Positions 1-12,200 of a stretch of DNA of 64,000 nt are shown here, piece after piece. The stretch spans positions 1,076,501 through 1,140,500 of the forward strand of contig JAIGNY010004337.1 of NCBI GenBank assembly GCA_020152595.1, read 5' to 3'. The notes beneath the pieces are model-generated. The model was not told the DNA's origin and did not search any database. It saw nothing but the letters and a program-made list of their open reading frames with translations. Position 1 is the first letter of the stretch; each line of letters begins with the position of its first letter. The translations under genes and the position numbers were made by a program. Source of the DNA: Chiridota heheva (lineage: Eukaryota; Echinodermata; Holothuroidea; Apodida; Chiridotidae).

Positions 1-75
1 TGTCCACCCACTTTGGTGCAATGACTCACCTTGTCCGGGGGTGTAGGAATGAGTCACACAATTGACAAGTGCATT
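1..75. repeat. Dispersed repeat, copy 1 of 2
   Basis: This segment is nearly identical, in the same orientation, to 29333-29407. Both begin TGTCCACCC and run through GAGTCACACAATTGACAAG. Neither copy codes for anything visible. The family is not recognised. Copy 1 may continue to the left of the window. Confidence 0.8.
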
Positions 76-139
76 ACAAATATCCCTGCTTTCGTTTTGT
101 TCCCATTTTCAACTTATTTGTACCTGTCCAAAGACCGTC

Positions 140-1325
140 AACAAATCAAAGTGTCCGGTGCTACATTTTGGATATGGAAACCCAAACTACACATACTACA
201 CAGAAAATATTCAAATTAGCCAAAGCAAAGATTTAGCAGTTTATATCAGTACCACCATGAAGTTTAGCAAGCAATGTGCAGAAACTACCAAAAAAGCAAA
301 TAACATGATAATAGGAACATTTATATAGCGCTGAATCCACACTGTGGAGTATGCTTAAAGCGCTTATACAATCAAAATGATAGGTTAATGTAAATAAACG
401 ATTAAATTAAATTATAATAAAAATCAATAATACTTCTTAAACAAATATGTTTTAAGCTGAGATTTAAACGTATTCAAAAATTTAATAAAAATAAACATTA
501 CATTTTATTTGATTTAAGATAATTAGAATGATCAAGAAAAACTTTAATAATTTTTAGAAAAAAGTTATAATGCAGCTATATAAAGCATTGGTAAGACACC
601 ACATTGACTACTGTGTTCCAGTATGGAGACCTTACCCTAAAAAGGATATAAAACTAATAGAAGGGGTACAAAGACGAATGACCAAGCCAATTCCAGGGAT
701 AAAGAAAAAAGCATATAACAATAGATTAAAGGCACTTATGACAATGGTGAAAAGACATTTACGGCAAGACTTAATTACATTATATAACATTATACAAGGG
801 AAAATAAATATAGATATCACAGGAATTATAGACTTTGATAGAAAATTCAAATACCAGAGGCAATAGTATGAAAATTAGACCTGGTGATGTTAGATTGGAT
901 GTGAGAAAATACTCATACTTTTGTAGAATTTGGAAAACTTGGAACGCACTGCCACAAGCAGTTGTGAATGCACCTAAAACTTGGAACGCACTGCCACAAG
1001 CAGTTGTGAATGCACCTAAAACTTGGAACGCACTGCCACAAGCAGTTGTGAATGCACCTAAAACTTGGAACGCACTGCAACAAGCAGTTGTGAATGCACC
1101 TAAAACTTGGAACGCACTGCCACAAGCAGTTGTGGATGCACCTAAAACTTGGAACGCACTGCCACAAGCAGTTGTGAATGCACCTAAACTTGGAACGCAC
1201 TGCCACAAGCAGTTGTGAATGCACCTAAAACTTAGAACGCACTGCCACAAGCAGTTGTGAATGCACCTACACTCAATCTATTTAAGTCAGGATTAATGAA
1301 GGACTGGATCTTGAAGGGTTTTTAA
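140..1325 (+). pseudogene. Broken non-LTR retrotransposon (RT C-terminal part, CR1/Jockey-like)
   Basis: The first piece (about 140-326) reads like the region just after the RT active site, with the phrases KDLAVYIST and FSKQCAETTKKAN. The second piece (570-866) continues with LYKALVRHHIDYC, VWRPYPKKDIKL and VQRRMTKPIPG, which is the usual continuation in CR1- and Jockey-type LINEs. About 240 bases of AT-rich DNA (about 327-565, edged by AGCGCT-type words) interrupt the two, so an insertion is likely. A frameshift near 866 moves the frame to 835-1218, where YSYFCRI leads into TWNALPQAVVNAP. The frame closes after TLNLFKSGLMKDW near 1325. The domain order is correct but there are several breaks, so this is a dead copy. 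The clade is inferred from these phrases only. Confidence 0.75.
937..1271 (+). repeat. 42-bp minisatellite inside the LINE ORF (8 copies)
   Basis: Unit starts lie at 937, 979, 1021, 1063, 1105, 1147, 1188 and 1230. The spacing is 42 bp, with one 41-bp unit. Each unit encodes the 14 residues TWNALPQAVVNAPK, part of the normal C-terminus of the host LINE, so the array arose by in-frame amplification of transposon coding sequence. The single-base loss near 1188 breaks the frame for the last copies. Confidence 0.95.
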
Positions 1326-1339
1326 ACCTCCTATCCTTA

Positions 1340-1862
1340 TGTTTGTTTGTTTAAAAAGGGCTTAACGGCACCACGACAACGAAGGTCAAATTGTGCCTGG
1401 GAGGTCAGATCGTTCTAGAGGTAGGAAGGAAAGGAAACAGGGGGAGAATGAGAGAAATTCAAGAACAAAAGGTCAGAAAGCTGTGATTGAGAGGGGAGGT
1501 GCATGGTGGAAACACAAACAAAGTAGAGAGGAGGTGGAAGAGGAGAATTAAATATGGTTGTAGTGAGAGGCATGATGAAGGAAGAAGATAATTTAATCTG
1601 GAAGATTTTTCTGAAAGAACTCAGTAATTGATTTGTGGGGAGCAAGGGAAGCTCTGGGAAAGTTGTACAGGGGGCAAGCAAGGATAACGTGATGGATTGT
1701 GAGGGTGCAATGGCAATTGTTGCAGAGGGGTTGGGGGGAGCCAATAAGGAGGTGGGAGTGAGTGAGGTGGGTGTGACCAATTCTAAGACGGGTAACATAA
1801 ACCTTAGGCCATCCTCGCTGAGGGTGGCCACACAGGTAAACAGGTAAACCTTTAAGTTTCAC
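1340..1862 (-). pseudogene. 3' end of an I-group LINE (copy 1)
   Basis: On the minus strand, 1862-1593 encodes the region after RNase H: VTRLRIGHTHLTHSHLL followed by PLCNNC and ILACPLYN. The end near 1345 has a (CAAA)n-like tail (TTTGTTTGTTT on the plus strand) beside a short conserved 3' UTR. The same 3' module occurs at 20325-21115, 53830-56512 and 62290-62515, so four copies of one family or close relatives lie in this window. This one is strongly 5'-truncated, as expected for target-primed integration. Confidence 0.75.
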
Positions 1863-1869
1863 TCACACA

Positions 1870-2246
1870 GCGCTCAATGTGATCTCAGCTTTCTCAGTTC
1901 ATACTTCTATAGTACTAATCACATAACCATTTACATGTACAGTACAGTACAGTGTGTGGTGCTGTACTGTGCATACAAGTGTAAAGCAAATACTGTAGTA
2001 CCACATACAGTGCAATAATTGACCTTATTTGACCTCTAATGAAATTGTTTTTTCCCCTTTTTTTATCCAGCAATTCATGGATTGCAGTCATTTGGCACTT
2101 TTCTGCTCTATTAGGACCTTGGGTAACTTCCTACCACCAAAATCATTTCCACTCTTGGTGGTTCAACATCACGTGAAGTTGTAATAATCATGTGCACTTC
2201 TGTCTATAACATGCTGAACTATACACTGTATACATCATAGGCTTGA
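1870..2246. other. No gene seen
   Basis: AT-rich unique-looking DNA with a short GTACA microsatellite near 1940-1955. I see no coding or structured feature. Confidence 0.6.
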
Positions 2247-2838
2247 AGGATTAGTTCAGTTCAGCAGCAGTCAAGCATGTCCATCTTACATGAAAGAGGG
2301 CTTCAAAAGAAACAAGTGGTGAAGAAACAAAGTGGTGAAGAAACCATTCAAAAAACTTATTCCGTTAAGGAGATATCTATGTTTAAAGTTCGGTATCATT
2401 TGTATAGAAATGACTGAAATCAGACTAGTTGTGATGTCATAAGCCTCAGATTCCTCAAAGTCTTTATGTATTTTATCATATTTTCTTCTCAGTGCAATTT
2501 TGTGACTTATAAACCATGGGATGTGTCAAAAAAGCACTAAAACTGAATCTAGAAAAGGTATTTTAATATACCACCTGAAGAAAGTTTGAGGGAAAATAAT
2601 TTAAGTAGTAAAAAAATTAAATAAACTTTCTTTAAAATACATAAAGACTTTAAGGAATCTGAGGCTATGAAGTCACAACTAGTCTGATTTTAGTCGTTTC
2701 TACAGAAATGATACCAAACTTTAAACTTTAATATCTCCTTAACGGAATAAGATTTTTTGAATGCTTTCTTCAACATTTTGTTTCTTTTGAAGTCCTCTTT
2801 CATATAAGATGGACATGCTTGACCACTGAACTAATCCT
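2247..2838. mobile_element. TTAA foldback element, complete copy
   Basis: The left arm (about 2247-2480) and the right arm (about 2620-2838) are inverted copies of each other, separated by a loop of about 130 bp. The ends are AGGATTAGTTCAG and CTGAACTAATCCT. TTAA follows directly on the right (2839-2842), while the left flank is TTGA, one change from TTAA. Related copies at 12028, 22677 and 52159 start with the same word after an intact TTAA. Long inverted arms, no ORF and a TTAA target suggest a non-autonomous piggyBac- or Kolobok-like element. The superfamily is inferred. Confidence 0.8.
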
Positions 2839-2945
2839 TTAACAGAATAAGATTTTTAAATGCTTTCTTCACCATTTTGTTTCTTTTGAAGCCCTCTTTC
2901 ATACAAGATGAACATGCTTCACCCCTGAACCAATCCAATAAGCAT
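2839..2945. repeat. Duplicated end of the foldback arm
   Basis: This segment repeats the last 100 bp or so of the right arm (about 2735-2838) in the same orientation, with shared AACAGAATAAGATTTTT and TTTTGTTTCTTTTGAAG words. It is a local tandem duplication of the element end. Confidence 0.75.
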
Positions 2946-5520
2946 AATTTGTGCACAGATTTGGCCTTCCAGGGGTCGATTTCCAACTGTTCCGAAAACA
3001 GTGCTTTTTATGCAGGAACAGTGAATTTTCAAACATGACTGTTCCAGTGGAACAGTGTTCTTTTCATAAGCACGTGGCATCAATGATCAATAACTTGGTA
3101 TCTGCTCAAAAAAATGCATGCTGTCAAAAAAGATTATGATATAGTTAAATTCTTCCGGTAAGAAAAAGCTTTTCCCACCCTGCCTACAATTGTCAGCAGA
3201 ATTAATCATGAATACAAAGATGCAAGGCTACTTATACATGTATGCAACTGGATGCTACATCATACTAATAATCAACATACACATTTGCACATATTAACCA
3301 CTGTTAAAGAAGTTGTAAATTAAGCCTATTTTGAAGAAAGGAATTTGTCCTGTTATCGGCAAAACAGTGAAATCTGATCAAGAACAGTATTATTTGAAGA
3401 AGTATTGGTCCATGAATCAATGGCAAAAATTGTAAATTTCGACCCCTGCCTACTGTAATTACGACACCTTGGCTTGATTTACAGAGCAGACACCTTAAGC
3501 TGTCTTCCTGTTAACAGATTTTGCATGTACACACTATGTCAAAATTCATCTTAATGTGAGCAGCTGTAACTCAAGATTTTAAAGACCTGTATAGTAGTAG
3601 GCAACAGTGGCAAATTTGCACTAAAAATCAAATACAAACAAACCATCACAGTAGCAACAATGTCCCATCCAAATTCCCAATTTTACAGCTAAATCTCAAG
3701 TATCGATTTGCATATTTTATGCAAATTTTGTGATTTTTTACAAAGGTGACCTTGGTACAGGTATATTCTTTTTGTTTACCAAAATTCTTTGAAGTGGTGC
3801 AGCAAATTCTGACCAAACCTTTTTCCATGCCCCCAATAAAATTCTTGCAGGAATAGACTTTCCCGTCCGTTCTAGAGATTAAGATTTAGGAAATAAATCT
3901 AAAGAATTGCATAAAGAGTTTGAGCTGTCTGCCCAGTCATACATCACAAATTTTGCATAAATCAAAAAGCTAATCAAAATTTAATGAGCCATAATTCAAT
4001 AACTAAGTTTTTTTTTTTTTTTTTTTTTTCAAATTTCGAAGACTGACTTACTCAGAATTGAAAACTCTTTCAAGCAACATAGAAATGACTGTATGTTTAT
4101 ATACCTTTAAGGCCAGTGTTTTAATAGTATCAAGACTAAAAGGTAGACTCGTGAATTTTATTCTATTTAATTGATAGAAATAAGAGATTATATTTGTAGA
4201 TGTCCATATATTCCTTAAATAGATAACGGTCAAGCAGTGGTGAAGAATACTGATATACCTGTACACCATCTCCATCAGTTATCTATCGTCTGTACTTTCT
4301 GTTATTGTATCATAACAGGGTTTTGCACTAATAAGCTTTAATACAAGTAAATAATGTTTTGCAAAATCTCCTCAGCCACTGCGTTTATCTTTGTTAATCC
4401 ATGCTACTCAATCTTAAGATCTCATTTAAGTTTGATTAATGATTGTCTTTTTTTTCACGATCTACCACTTCACATATATCATGTGTATATTTTGCACCTG
4501 GGGGAAGGAAGGTAAGCACTTCATACTAAAAGTGATAAGGGTGTGCAGCCCACCAACCAAAAAACATACCAGCAGTATGACAGATGTTTTGGTAAATGCA
4601 ATATGAAATTACACAATTTTGATACCCGCAGTATGAAAGAAGTCATTTTTAATACCTGCAGTATGAGTATTCAACAAAAAATATTGTAAAAATGGATCAG
4701 CAATACAAAATTAACACAGTAAAACCCCATTTTTTTAATCTGCTTTACAAAAATGATGGGGAAAAAAGACATTTTTTTTTTTTACTCAAAACAAAAAATT
4801 TAGTAAATGTTTTTTTTTTACAGAAAAAAAGACACCTGCATTATGAAAATGGTACAAAAAAGGCACCTGCTCGGGCGGCATATATATTACATGGCTACTA
4901 TCGGAAAGTAGAGGAGTTGAAAATGTAGTGAGATATGGATATTCAGCACAATTTTGCAATTAAACAGGTGCATTTAAAAGCAATCCCATTTCCACGGGAT
5001 GCTTCAGTGGTGAGTCTGCACTTTTGGTTTTGTGAATTTCTCACAGACAGAAAAATATGGGCTTGAAAATTATACCATGTAACGGACGAAAGTTTAACTT
5101 ATCGTTCAATCTTACTTTCTCACTCGTTGAGTGTGCTGTTTCTTGTAATTTATATATTTTTGTGGAACTTCCAGTTTGGGGCTCCTTATCGTAGCCTAAC
5201 GCATTACATAATTGTTTTATCCTACCTATTAATACAGGAGCTTAGGCCGAGAAGGTGCAATACTAAATAGTAGGCCTATAAAGTCCATCATACAACTTTA
5301 TGCCAGTTGATATTTATACTAAAGCCCAGTCTAACAATCAGGCCTAGTTTTTCTTCTTCCTGTATTGTTATTCTTCCTGTATTGTTATTCTTCCAAATCA
5401 GTTCTGCATTGTTTGTTTTTCATTCCCTATGCATACTAGGGCCTACTAACCTTAGGCCTACAACATTATTCTAAATCTTAAGACAGATTTTACATTGCCA
5501 TTGGGCATAGTATTACAATC
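2946..5520. other. 2.6 kb without a recognisable gene
   Basis: AT-rich DNA with only short chance frames. A run of about 22 T lies at 4009-4030. Between 4560 and 4860 the phrase GCAGTATGA recurs in a degenerate way, a possible worn tandem repeat. No exon with splice sites and conserved protein was seen. Confidence 0.5.
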
Positions 5521-6054
5521 GGTACTAATAAATTGTCTTTTAGTAGTACTACTGTATCAGTACTTATGAACTATCTTTTAGTATTACTATTAGTACTAAT
5601 GAATTGTCTTTTAGTATTACTATCAGTACTAATGAATCGTCTTTTAGTATTACTATCAGTACTAATGAATCGTCTTTTAGTATTACTGTCAGTACTAATG
5701 AATCATCTTCTAGTGGTACTATCAGTACTAATGAATTGTCTTTTAGTAGTACTATCAGTACTAATAAATTGTATTTTGGTAGTACTATCAGTACTTATAA
5801 ATTGTCTTTTAGTATTACTAGCAGTACTAATGAATTGTCTTTTAGTAGTACTATCAGTACTAATGAATTATCTTTTAGTATTACTAGCAGTACTAATGAA
5901 TTGTCTTTTAGAAGTACTATCAGTACTAATGAATTGTCTTTTAGTAGTATTATCAGTACTAATAAATTGTCTTTTAGTAGTACTATCAGTACTTATGAAT
6001 TGTCTTTTAGTAGTACTAGCAGTACTAATGAATTGCCTTTTAGTAGTACTAGCA
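5521..6054 (+). repeat. 33-bp minisatellite (about 16 copies)
   Basis: The unit is 33 bp and contains AGTACTAATGAATTGTC followed by TTTTAGTAGTACTATC. Because 33 is divisible by three, two plus-strand frames stay open across the whole array: a Leu/Val-rich one (LVVLSVLMNCL) and a Ser/Thr-rich one (FSSTISTNELS). Neither has a domain, and the openness is explained by the unit length. Treated as non-coding. Confidence 0.95.
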
Positions 6055-6189
6055 GTTGTTTATTTCTTGTCCTTTACATGTATCAAGAGTATGCCTTTCA
6101 ATTTCACAATGTTTTTATTCATTTTTTTATTAGAAAAACAGATTAGCTGTGCCTATAAGCTTTTACAATTCAAACTCTGTTCCATTGTG

Positions 6190-6838
6190 TTGTGACACAA
6201 TGTCAAGACCAAGCTCTGGGTCAGTGTTACATCCAGGAGTGGTATGTATGTAGCCCTTGCAAAGTATGTAAAAAAGTAAAGAACAGATACGAGCACATGG
6301 GCCAAGCACTGCCTAAAATGTCCAACTTTGCATTAACCTTAAAAACATGGGCTTCACTGATTCTGATTGTATATGTCAAGCATGTCTAATAAAACTAAAA
6401 GATATCAGAGATGATATGCATACTGCTGGTATATCATCGTCTTCTTGTAGCCCTTCAAACGCCCTCGTACTGAGTCTTGTGCTGTCAAAAATTGCACAAA
6501 AGTGGACAGTAGAATTATTTCAACAAGTCATGATGCGTTTCAATCTCATGTCCTAGATTGATGGGGTGTGGAGCTGACAGATGAAATGTGCTCTCCATCT
6601 GACCTTGCCCTTTGTGTTAGTCAAAGTCATTATTCATGGATGTTTACTAACTCACAAGGGAGATGTTGCCTTTGTCAGTCTCTAAAAAATCATCGTTCTG
6701 TTGAAAATGTTGAGCTTGCAAAGCAATTTGCAGAATCTGGTTTAGACCTAAGTCACGTAGAGTTAAATGAAGGAAGCAAATATTGTAATGTGTGTTATCA
6801 GGCAATGAAAAGGTATAGCTTCAACAATCAGTATATTG
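6190..6838 (+). pseudogene. Decayed Cys-rich (zinc-finger-like) ORF fragment
   Basis: Three overlapping frames form one decayed protein. The first (about 6190-6345) reads WYVCSPCKVCKKVKNRY. The second (from about 6345) reads CICQACLIKLKDIRDDM. The third (6568-6838) reads GRCCLCQSLKNHRSVE and then YCNVCYQAMKRYSF. The repeated C-x2-C pairs look like a zinc-binding N-terminal region. The first shift falls in the A-run near 6338-6343. The frame then runs straight into the 22-bp array. I do not recognise the family. It could be the N-terminal half of the transposon-like family represented at 30627-31376, but no overlap proves that. Confidence 0.4.
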
Positions 6839-7936
6839 ACCTGACCTGCCCATATACCTGACCTGACCTGCCCATATACCTGACCTGACCTTCCCATATA
6901 CCTGACCTGACCTGCCCATATACCTGACCTGACCTGCCCATATACCTGACCTGACCTGTCCATATACCTGACCTGCCCATATACCTGACCTGACCTTCCC
7001 ATACACCTGACCTGACCTGTCCATATACCTAACCTGACCTGCCCATATACCTGACCTGACCTGTCCATATACCTGACCTGACCTGCCCATATACCTGACC
7101 TGACCTGCCCATATACCTGACCTGACCTGCCCATATACCTGACCTGACCTGCCCATATACCTGACCTGACCTGCCCATATACCTGACCTGCCCATATACC
7201 TGACCTGACCTGCCCATATACCTGACCTGCCCATATACCTGACCTGACCTGCCCATATACCTGACCTGACCTGCCCATATACCTGACCTGACCTGCCCAT
7301 ATACCTGACCTGCCCATATACCTGACCTGACCTGCCCATATACCTGACCTGCCCATATACCTGACCTGACCTGCCCATATACCTGACCTGACCTGCCCAT
7401 ATACCTGACCTGACCTGCCCATATACCTGACCTGCCCATATACCTGACCAGACCTGCCCATATACCTGACCTGACCTTCCCATATACCTGACCTGACCTG
7501 CCCATATACCTGACCTGACCTGCCCATATACCTGACCTGACCTGCCCATATACCTGACCTGACCTGCCCATATACCTAACCTGACCTGCCCATATACCTG
7601 ACCTGACCTGCCCATATACCTGACCTGCCCATATACCTGACCTGACCTGCCCATATACCTGACCTGACCTGCCCATATACCTGACCTGACCTGCCCATAT
7701 ACCTGACCTGACCTGCCCATATACCTGACCTGCCCATATACCTGACCTGACCTTCCCATATACCTGACCTGACCTGCCCATATACCTGACCTGACCTGTT
7801 CATATACCTGACCTGACCTGCCCATATACCTGACCTGACCTGCCCATATACCTGACCTGACCTGCCCATATACCTGACCTGACCTGCCCATATACCTGAC
7901 CTGGCCTGCCCATATACCTGACCTGACCTGCCCATA
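6836..7936 (-). repeat. 22/17-bp minisatellite of AGGTCA words (about 52 units)
   Basis: The plus-strand unit is CCTGACCTGACCTGCCCATATA (given here as two parts: CCTGACCTGACC then TGCCCATATA). A 17-bp form lacks one CCTGA. The two forms alternate irregularly over 1.1 kb with few point changes. The long minus-strand frames with GRSGQVYGQVRSGIW are by-products of the array and not genes. On the minus strand each 22-bp unit carries overlapping AGGTCAGGTCA, the nuclear-receptor half-site word. Confidence 0.97.
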
Positions 7937-7939
7937 GGC

Positions 7940-9035
7940 CTGTAATTAATTGGTCACAATAAAGTGAGTTGGTGTGTACAATAGCCACATAAATGTTATT
8001 CTTCAAAAGTTATTTGGTAATGCAGCTTAAATGAAATAAAGCTGCGTAAAAGTGTGTGGTATGTTTGAAGTGTTCGTAGTGACTAACAGCATAATAATTG
8101 TGCTCTTCATGTTTGCACCTTTTGAACTGTACAGTTTAATATTTGCCATATGTTAGTTATGTATAGTTTTACAACCCTAAATGTACCTAAACAGTAAAGG
8201 TGATGTGTATATATTGTCTAAGAAGCACTATTTTTCATCACTTGTGAGCTTCCTGTGCAAAGGAGTTACAGTATTAGGTTTTGTTTTGTTTGCAGTGCTA
8301 GCAGGGAAGGAATGTATCATTTACATTACCTGGGAATGCAGGTGACAGGATTGAGTGGTAATGTTAAAGTCAATTTCTGCATTCCCTATTGTGTGGCAGG
8401 AAATAATCCCATTTATCAATCAAACTGTAAAGCTAGTGTGCTGTGTCAAAAGAGTGTTAACCACAGAACTAGCCATGGATGTTGTGGTTACTTAATCCTT
8501 CCAACCAGTTCACTGACAACAATGTAGGCCTGAAGTAATACACAATAGTCAATAGTGTAGTGCTACTAGTTGAGACTTGTGTTCACAAATGGCAATTTTT
8601 TTAGTATGGTCATCAGTATAACATCGTAATTAACCCTCAATTCATGTCCCAAAAATCTTTTTTGTTTTCTGCAGGTACGTTTCAAGGTGAGTATAGTTAG
8701 TCAAAGTCCAAACGTTTTTGTTTCTGTTTTCAATACACATGCTCTTTTAAGAATACATATTCTTGTTGCCCACTTATTGCATGGTAGCAAAAGATAGCTT
8801 AAGGGAGGTTGTGTGATGGAAACACAAAAATAAGCCTGGCCAATTTGAGCTATTAGGGCTTAAGCTGGTTATTGATTGTGATTTCCTGCATTCTTAAACA
8901 ATAGCTAATCCGATCGCGTTTGTACACGATGGACAGCGTGATGCGGGAAATCGCATGACACATTCCTTCTCGCTAGCACTGTATCTGTCTGGTTTTCTAT
9001 TTGTGTAAGGTGGAATAGAAAATCCATTTTATCTT
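7940..9035. other. No confirmed gene
   Basis: A 90-codon plus-strand frame at 8255-8527 is Cys-rich (FCVCSAS-like start, several scattered Cys) but has no recognised motif or splice context. The remainder is AT-rich and unassigned. Confidence 0.4.
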
Positions 9036-9375
9036 ATATATTAAATACTGCTGTCTGGGTGACATATATTGTATATATTACAGCCTGTCTGGGAGACATA
9101 TTGTATATATCAAAGCCTGTGTGGGTGACATATATTGTTTATTAAAGACTTTGGGTGACATATTGTTTTATTAAAGACTGTCTGGGTGACAAATATTGTT
9201 TTTATTAAAGACTGGGTGACATATTGTTTTATTAAAGACTGTCTGGGTGACATTTATTGTTTATTAAAGACTGTCTGGGTGACATGTTTTATTAAAGACT
9301 GTCTGGGTGACATATTGTTTTATTAAAGACTGTCTGTGTGATATATACTTTATATATCTAAGACTGTCTGGGTGA
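9036..9375 (+). repeat. Degenerate ~30-bp tandem repeat
   Basis: About ten copies of a unit containing TTAAAGACTGTCTGGGTGA followed by CATATTGTT. Unit length varies from about 24 to 36 bp through small indels, so this is an ageing array. Confidence 0.9.
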
Positions 9376-9379
9376 CACG

Positions 9380-12023
9380 AGGAACTGCCATTCATTCTAA
9401 TTTGATAAAAGTGTCAGATTTTTAAATATTTATAACATAAGTAATAATAAAGAAACTGATAGTAATACAAAATCCATGTGAAGTCTTTTTTACTGGTTCT
9501 AATATATCTTTTTGCCAGCTGTTTATATTCATATTGTGTATTGAAAGTCTTGCATAATTTGTCTTTATTTGATAAAGATTTTTATTAGATGTTATCTTGT
9601 TGCATTTAAAGACTTGTTAACAAGTGTAATTATTGTTTAATCTGTCTCCATTGTGTCTTATTTATTGCTTTTCTTAAATAAAAATTTTCCAAAGATGAAT
9701 GTAAGGATGGTCAATGGAGGTCATTAAGTCATTGAAACTATTGGTTGCTAATTTTACTGTATTGTTTTAACCAATTTCCAGTGCACCCATTGTGGTTAAC
9801 CTCATCCTGAATTTATTTTTGAAGTATTTTGTTTTTTTTCTGTAGCTGTTTTAGCATTGTGTTGGCAACCTTGTTCAAGCTACTGTTTGAACTGAGTGGA
9901 AAAAAAGAGAATACTTTTGGAACTAATTAAACTGATTTAAAACTTTTATTTGAAATCCTCACTGATATATCAGATGGTTATTTTATAGCCCAAAGATTTA
10001 GGGTCAAGCCTGAACCTGAACCTTTTTCATACCACAGACTGTAGAAAATGATACCTGTTGCTCCCTTGCCTTGTGGTGGGCATCCCAAGGAGAGTGTGGG
10101 TCTATACGCAAAGGTTTATGGGGAGAATGTATTTGTTCTATATAAAGTATTGCCAAGTAATATTTCCCCCTCCTTTGTTTCGCATGTTTCCCACTATAGC
10201 AACAAGGATCGTTCCCCTTGACCTCTCAAAAGGGATTCTGGGAACGGCTAAAACGCCCAACTTTTTCCTTTAACCACCCACTTTCTGCAACTTGACATTA
10301 CAAGTTATGGTTCGAACGTCCTCACAATTACCTCCTTTCCCCCTCCCACACCCCTCCATCACCACCACACACATTTTTGAAAGCTGGCTGTGTCATTTGT
10401 TCCTGATGTTATAATCCATTTTGCAAGAGGAAAAGATCGTGTACCCAGACCAAGTACTGAAGGACAACACCATTTCAGAATGGATTAATTTGACGTTACA
10501 TTTTGTGTTTTATGAACAAATGCGGAACACAGTGAAGGAATTGAATGGGAGATGAGATGCAATATCTACTCCCTGCTCCAATTGGATTTAATTTCCACAT
10601 ACCCACTTTGATCTAACAATTCTTGCTAAACCGCCCAAATGCATTTGTGTACCATATATGGGAGTTGAATCTAGGGGTGGACTGGCACATAAAAATATAC
10701 CAGTCCAGGTAAAGTGGCCGGCACCTTCGACTGACCTTACCACGCAAAAAATGATAAGCGTCACAATGCTTATTCGTTCATTCACATAAAGCATACAAAT
10801 AATTTTGTTTTATTTCATGAACAAAATAGTATATACTAGTTCAATGGGCCAGTGGCCAAACTCAAGGTATGGGGAAAAGTCGATCAGTGCGCTGAAACCG
10901 GCGCCTCAGATATCTGGGGACAGGTGCCTCGGACCAACTGGGCCAGGGCCAGTGGACCACTTAATCATTTGTAAGCCCAGTTGCAAAGAACACATTAGGG
11001 GCTAACTATAAATTGTCCCTCTTTTTCTCAGGTTGTTGAACCCAGTCTGAAATAGAATGGCTAAATAATTGAATCTCCCTTTGAGTGTTGGAACCAGTCT
11101 ACTCCTGACACTGCACTGATAGAATCAGTGTAATTGCGATTATTATTCCAATACACTGGTTATATATGATGAATAATCAGTGATCAAAATGGCGACCAGC
11201 ACATCGACATGCAAACGTTTTGTGAGCTACTGTTCACAGCGTAACTGTCTCGTGTTGATTGTTTGTTTTTTTTGTGTCAAGAAGTAAATTTCCTACAATT
11301 TCAGCAATGAAATTTTTGGGGGGAGTTCGAAAAAGTAAAGTTTGGCCTAATTTTCAATCAACAATCAATACGTTTGATCGGACTAGTGGTAGGTCTTGAC
11401 CTTATTTTTTCAGTTGTATATTGTTATACATAAAAGTTAGGCTGTTCTGTGTTGCTTTGTTTGAGTAAATTTGACTTATAAAGGGTGAAATTTTGCTTGA
11501 AGTTGCGCCGTACATTGCATTTGAATTTCGAGCCAAATTCGAATTCGTATCAATGTTTAAAGTTTCTAGGCCAACTGAGGTCAGATTTCCGACTGTATCA
11601 TCAAATGAAATCATGGACTGACAAATTATCTGACAGGAGACATAGGGGCCAAAGTATTTTATCTGTACATTTAACAAGAAACCCTTTACTTGATGCATCT
11701 TGTTGGTCCTTCCCCCTCCCATACCCCTCCTCACCACATAACCAGGATCAACATCTATCTGAAGGAGACATTTCAGGAATTAAATTTGGGAAAGAGTTCT
11801 ACAGTCTATTACATGTATAACACACTATGTCATGGTCCCACTGGATCCCTGGGGGACTCGATGAGGACTACTTGGGTCATTCAGCAATCTGTTCTATGTG
11901 TTACAGACTTTACCAATTTAGTGGAAAATCATTTCAATTTCATTAGCCACAACTTGAAAAGTGAAAATACATTTTAAGTTTTTAATGGTGTAGGTTTTAC
12001 TAATTAAATAAAGATACAGTAGT
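9380..12023. other. 2.6 kb without a recognisable gene
   Basis: AT-rich DNA with several short C-rich tracts (about 10165-10375 and 11700-11740). Short frames at 10058-10273, 11402-11737 and 11485-11820 have no motif, and two of them overlap on opposite strands. Nothing supported. Confidence 0.5.
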
Positions 12024-12027
12024 TTAA

Positions 12028-12200
12028 AAGATTAGTTCAGGGGTCAAACAGGTATATCTTATGTGAAAGAGGACTTTAATAGACACAACATAGAATAGAG
12101 AACATTCAAATATCTTATGCTGTTCAGGAGATATTTAAGTTTAAAGTTTGGTATCATTTGTGTAGAAATATGACTGAAACCAAACTAGTTGTAATGCCAC
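12028..12200 (+). mobile_element. Solo arm of the TTAA foldback family
   Basis: Starts directly after TTAA (12024-12027) with AAGATTAGTTCAG. It follows the left arm of 2247-2838 through TTAAAGTTTGGTATCATTTG to CTAGTTGTAATGCCAC, where the pyrimidine array begins. The loop and the other arm are missing. Confidence 0.8.

Noticed and set aside
4009-4030. T-run as a transcription terminator or SINE tail
   Set aside because: No adjacent RNA gene, A/B box or element body could be recognised.
5533-6195. 220-codon Leu/Val-rich frame as a possible transmembrane protein
   Set aside because: Produced by the 33-bp repeat; an equally open Ser/Thr-rich frame overlaps it.
6763-8006. Minus-strand frames up to 356 codons rich in GRSGQVYGQVRSGIW
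   Set aside because: They consist only of the 22/17-bp minisatellite read in several overlapping frames; no start context, domain or splice sites.
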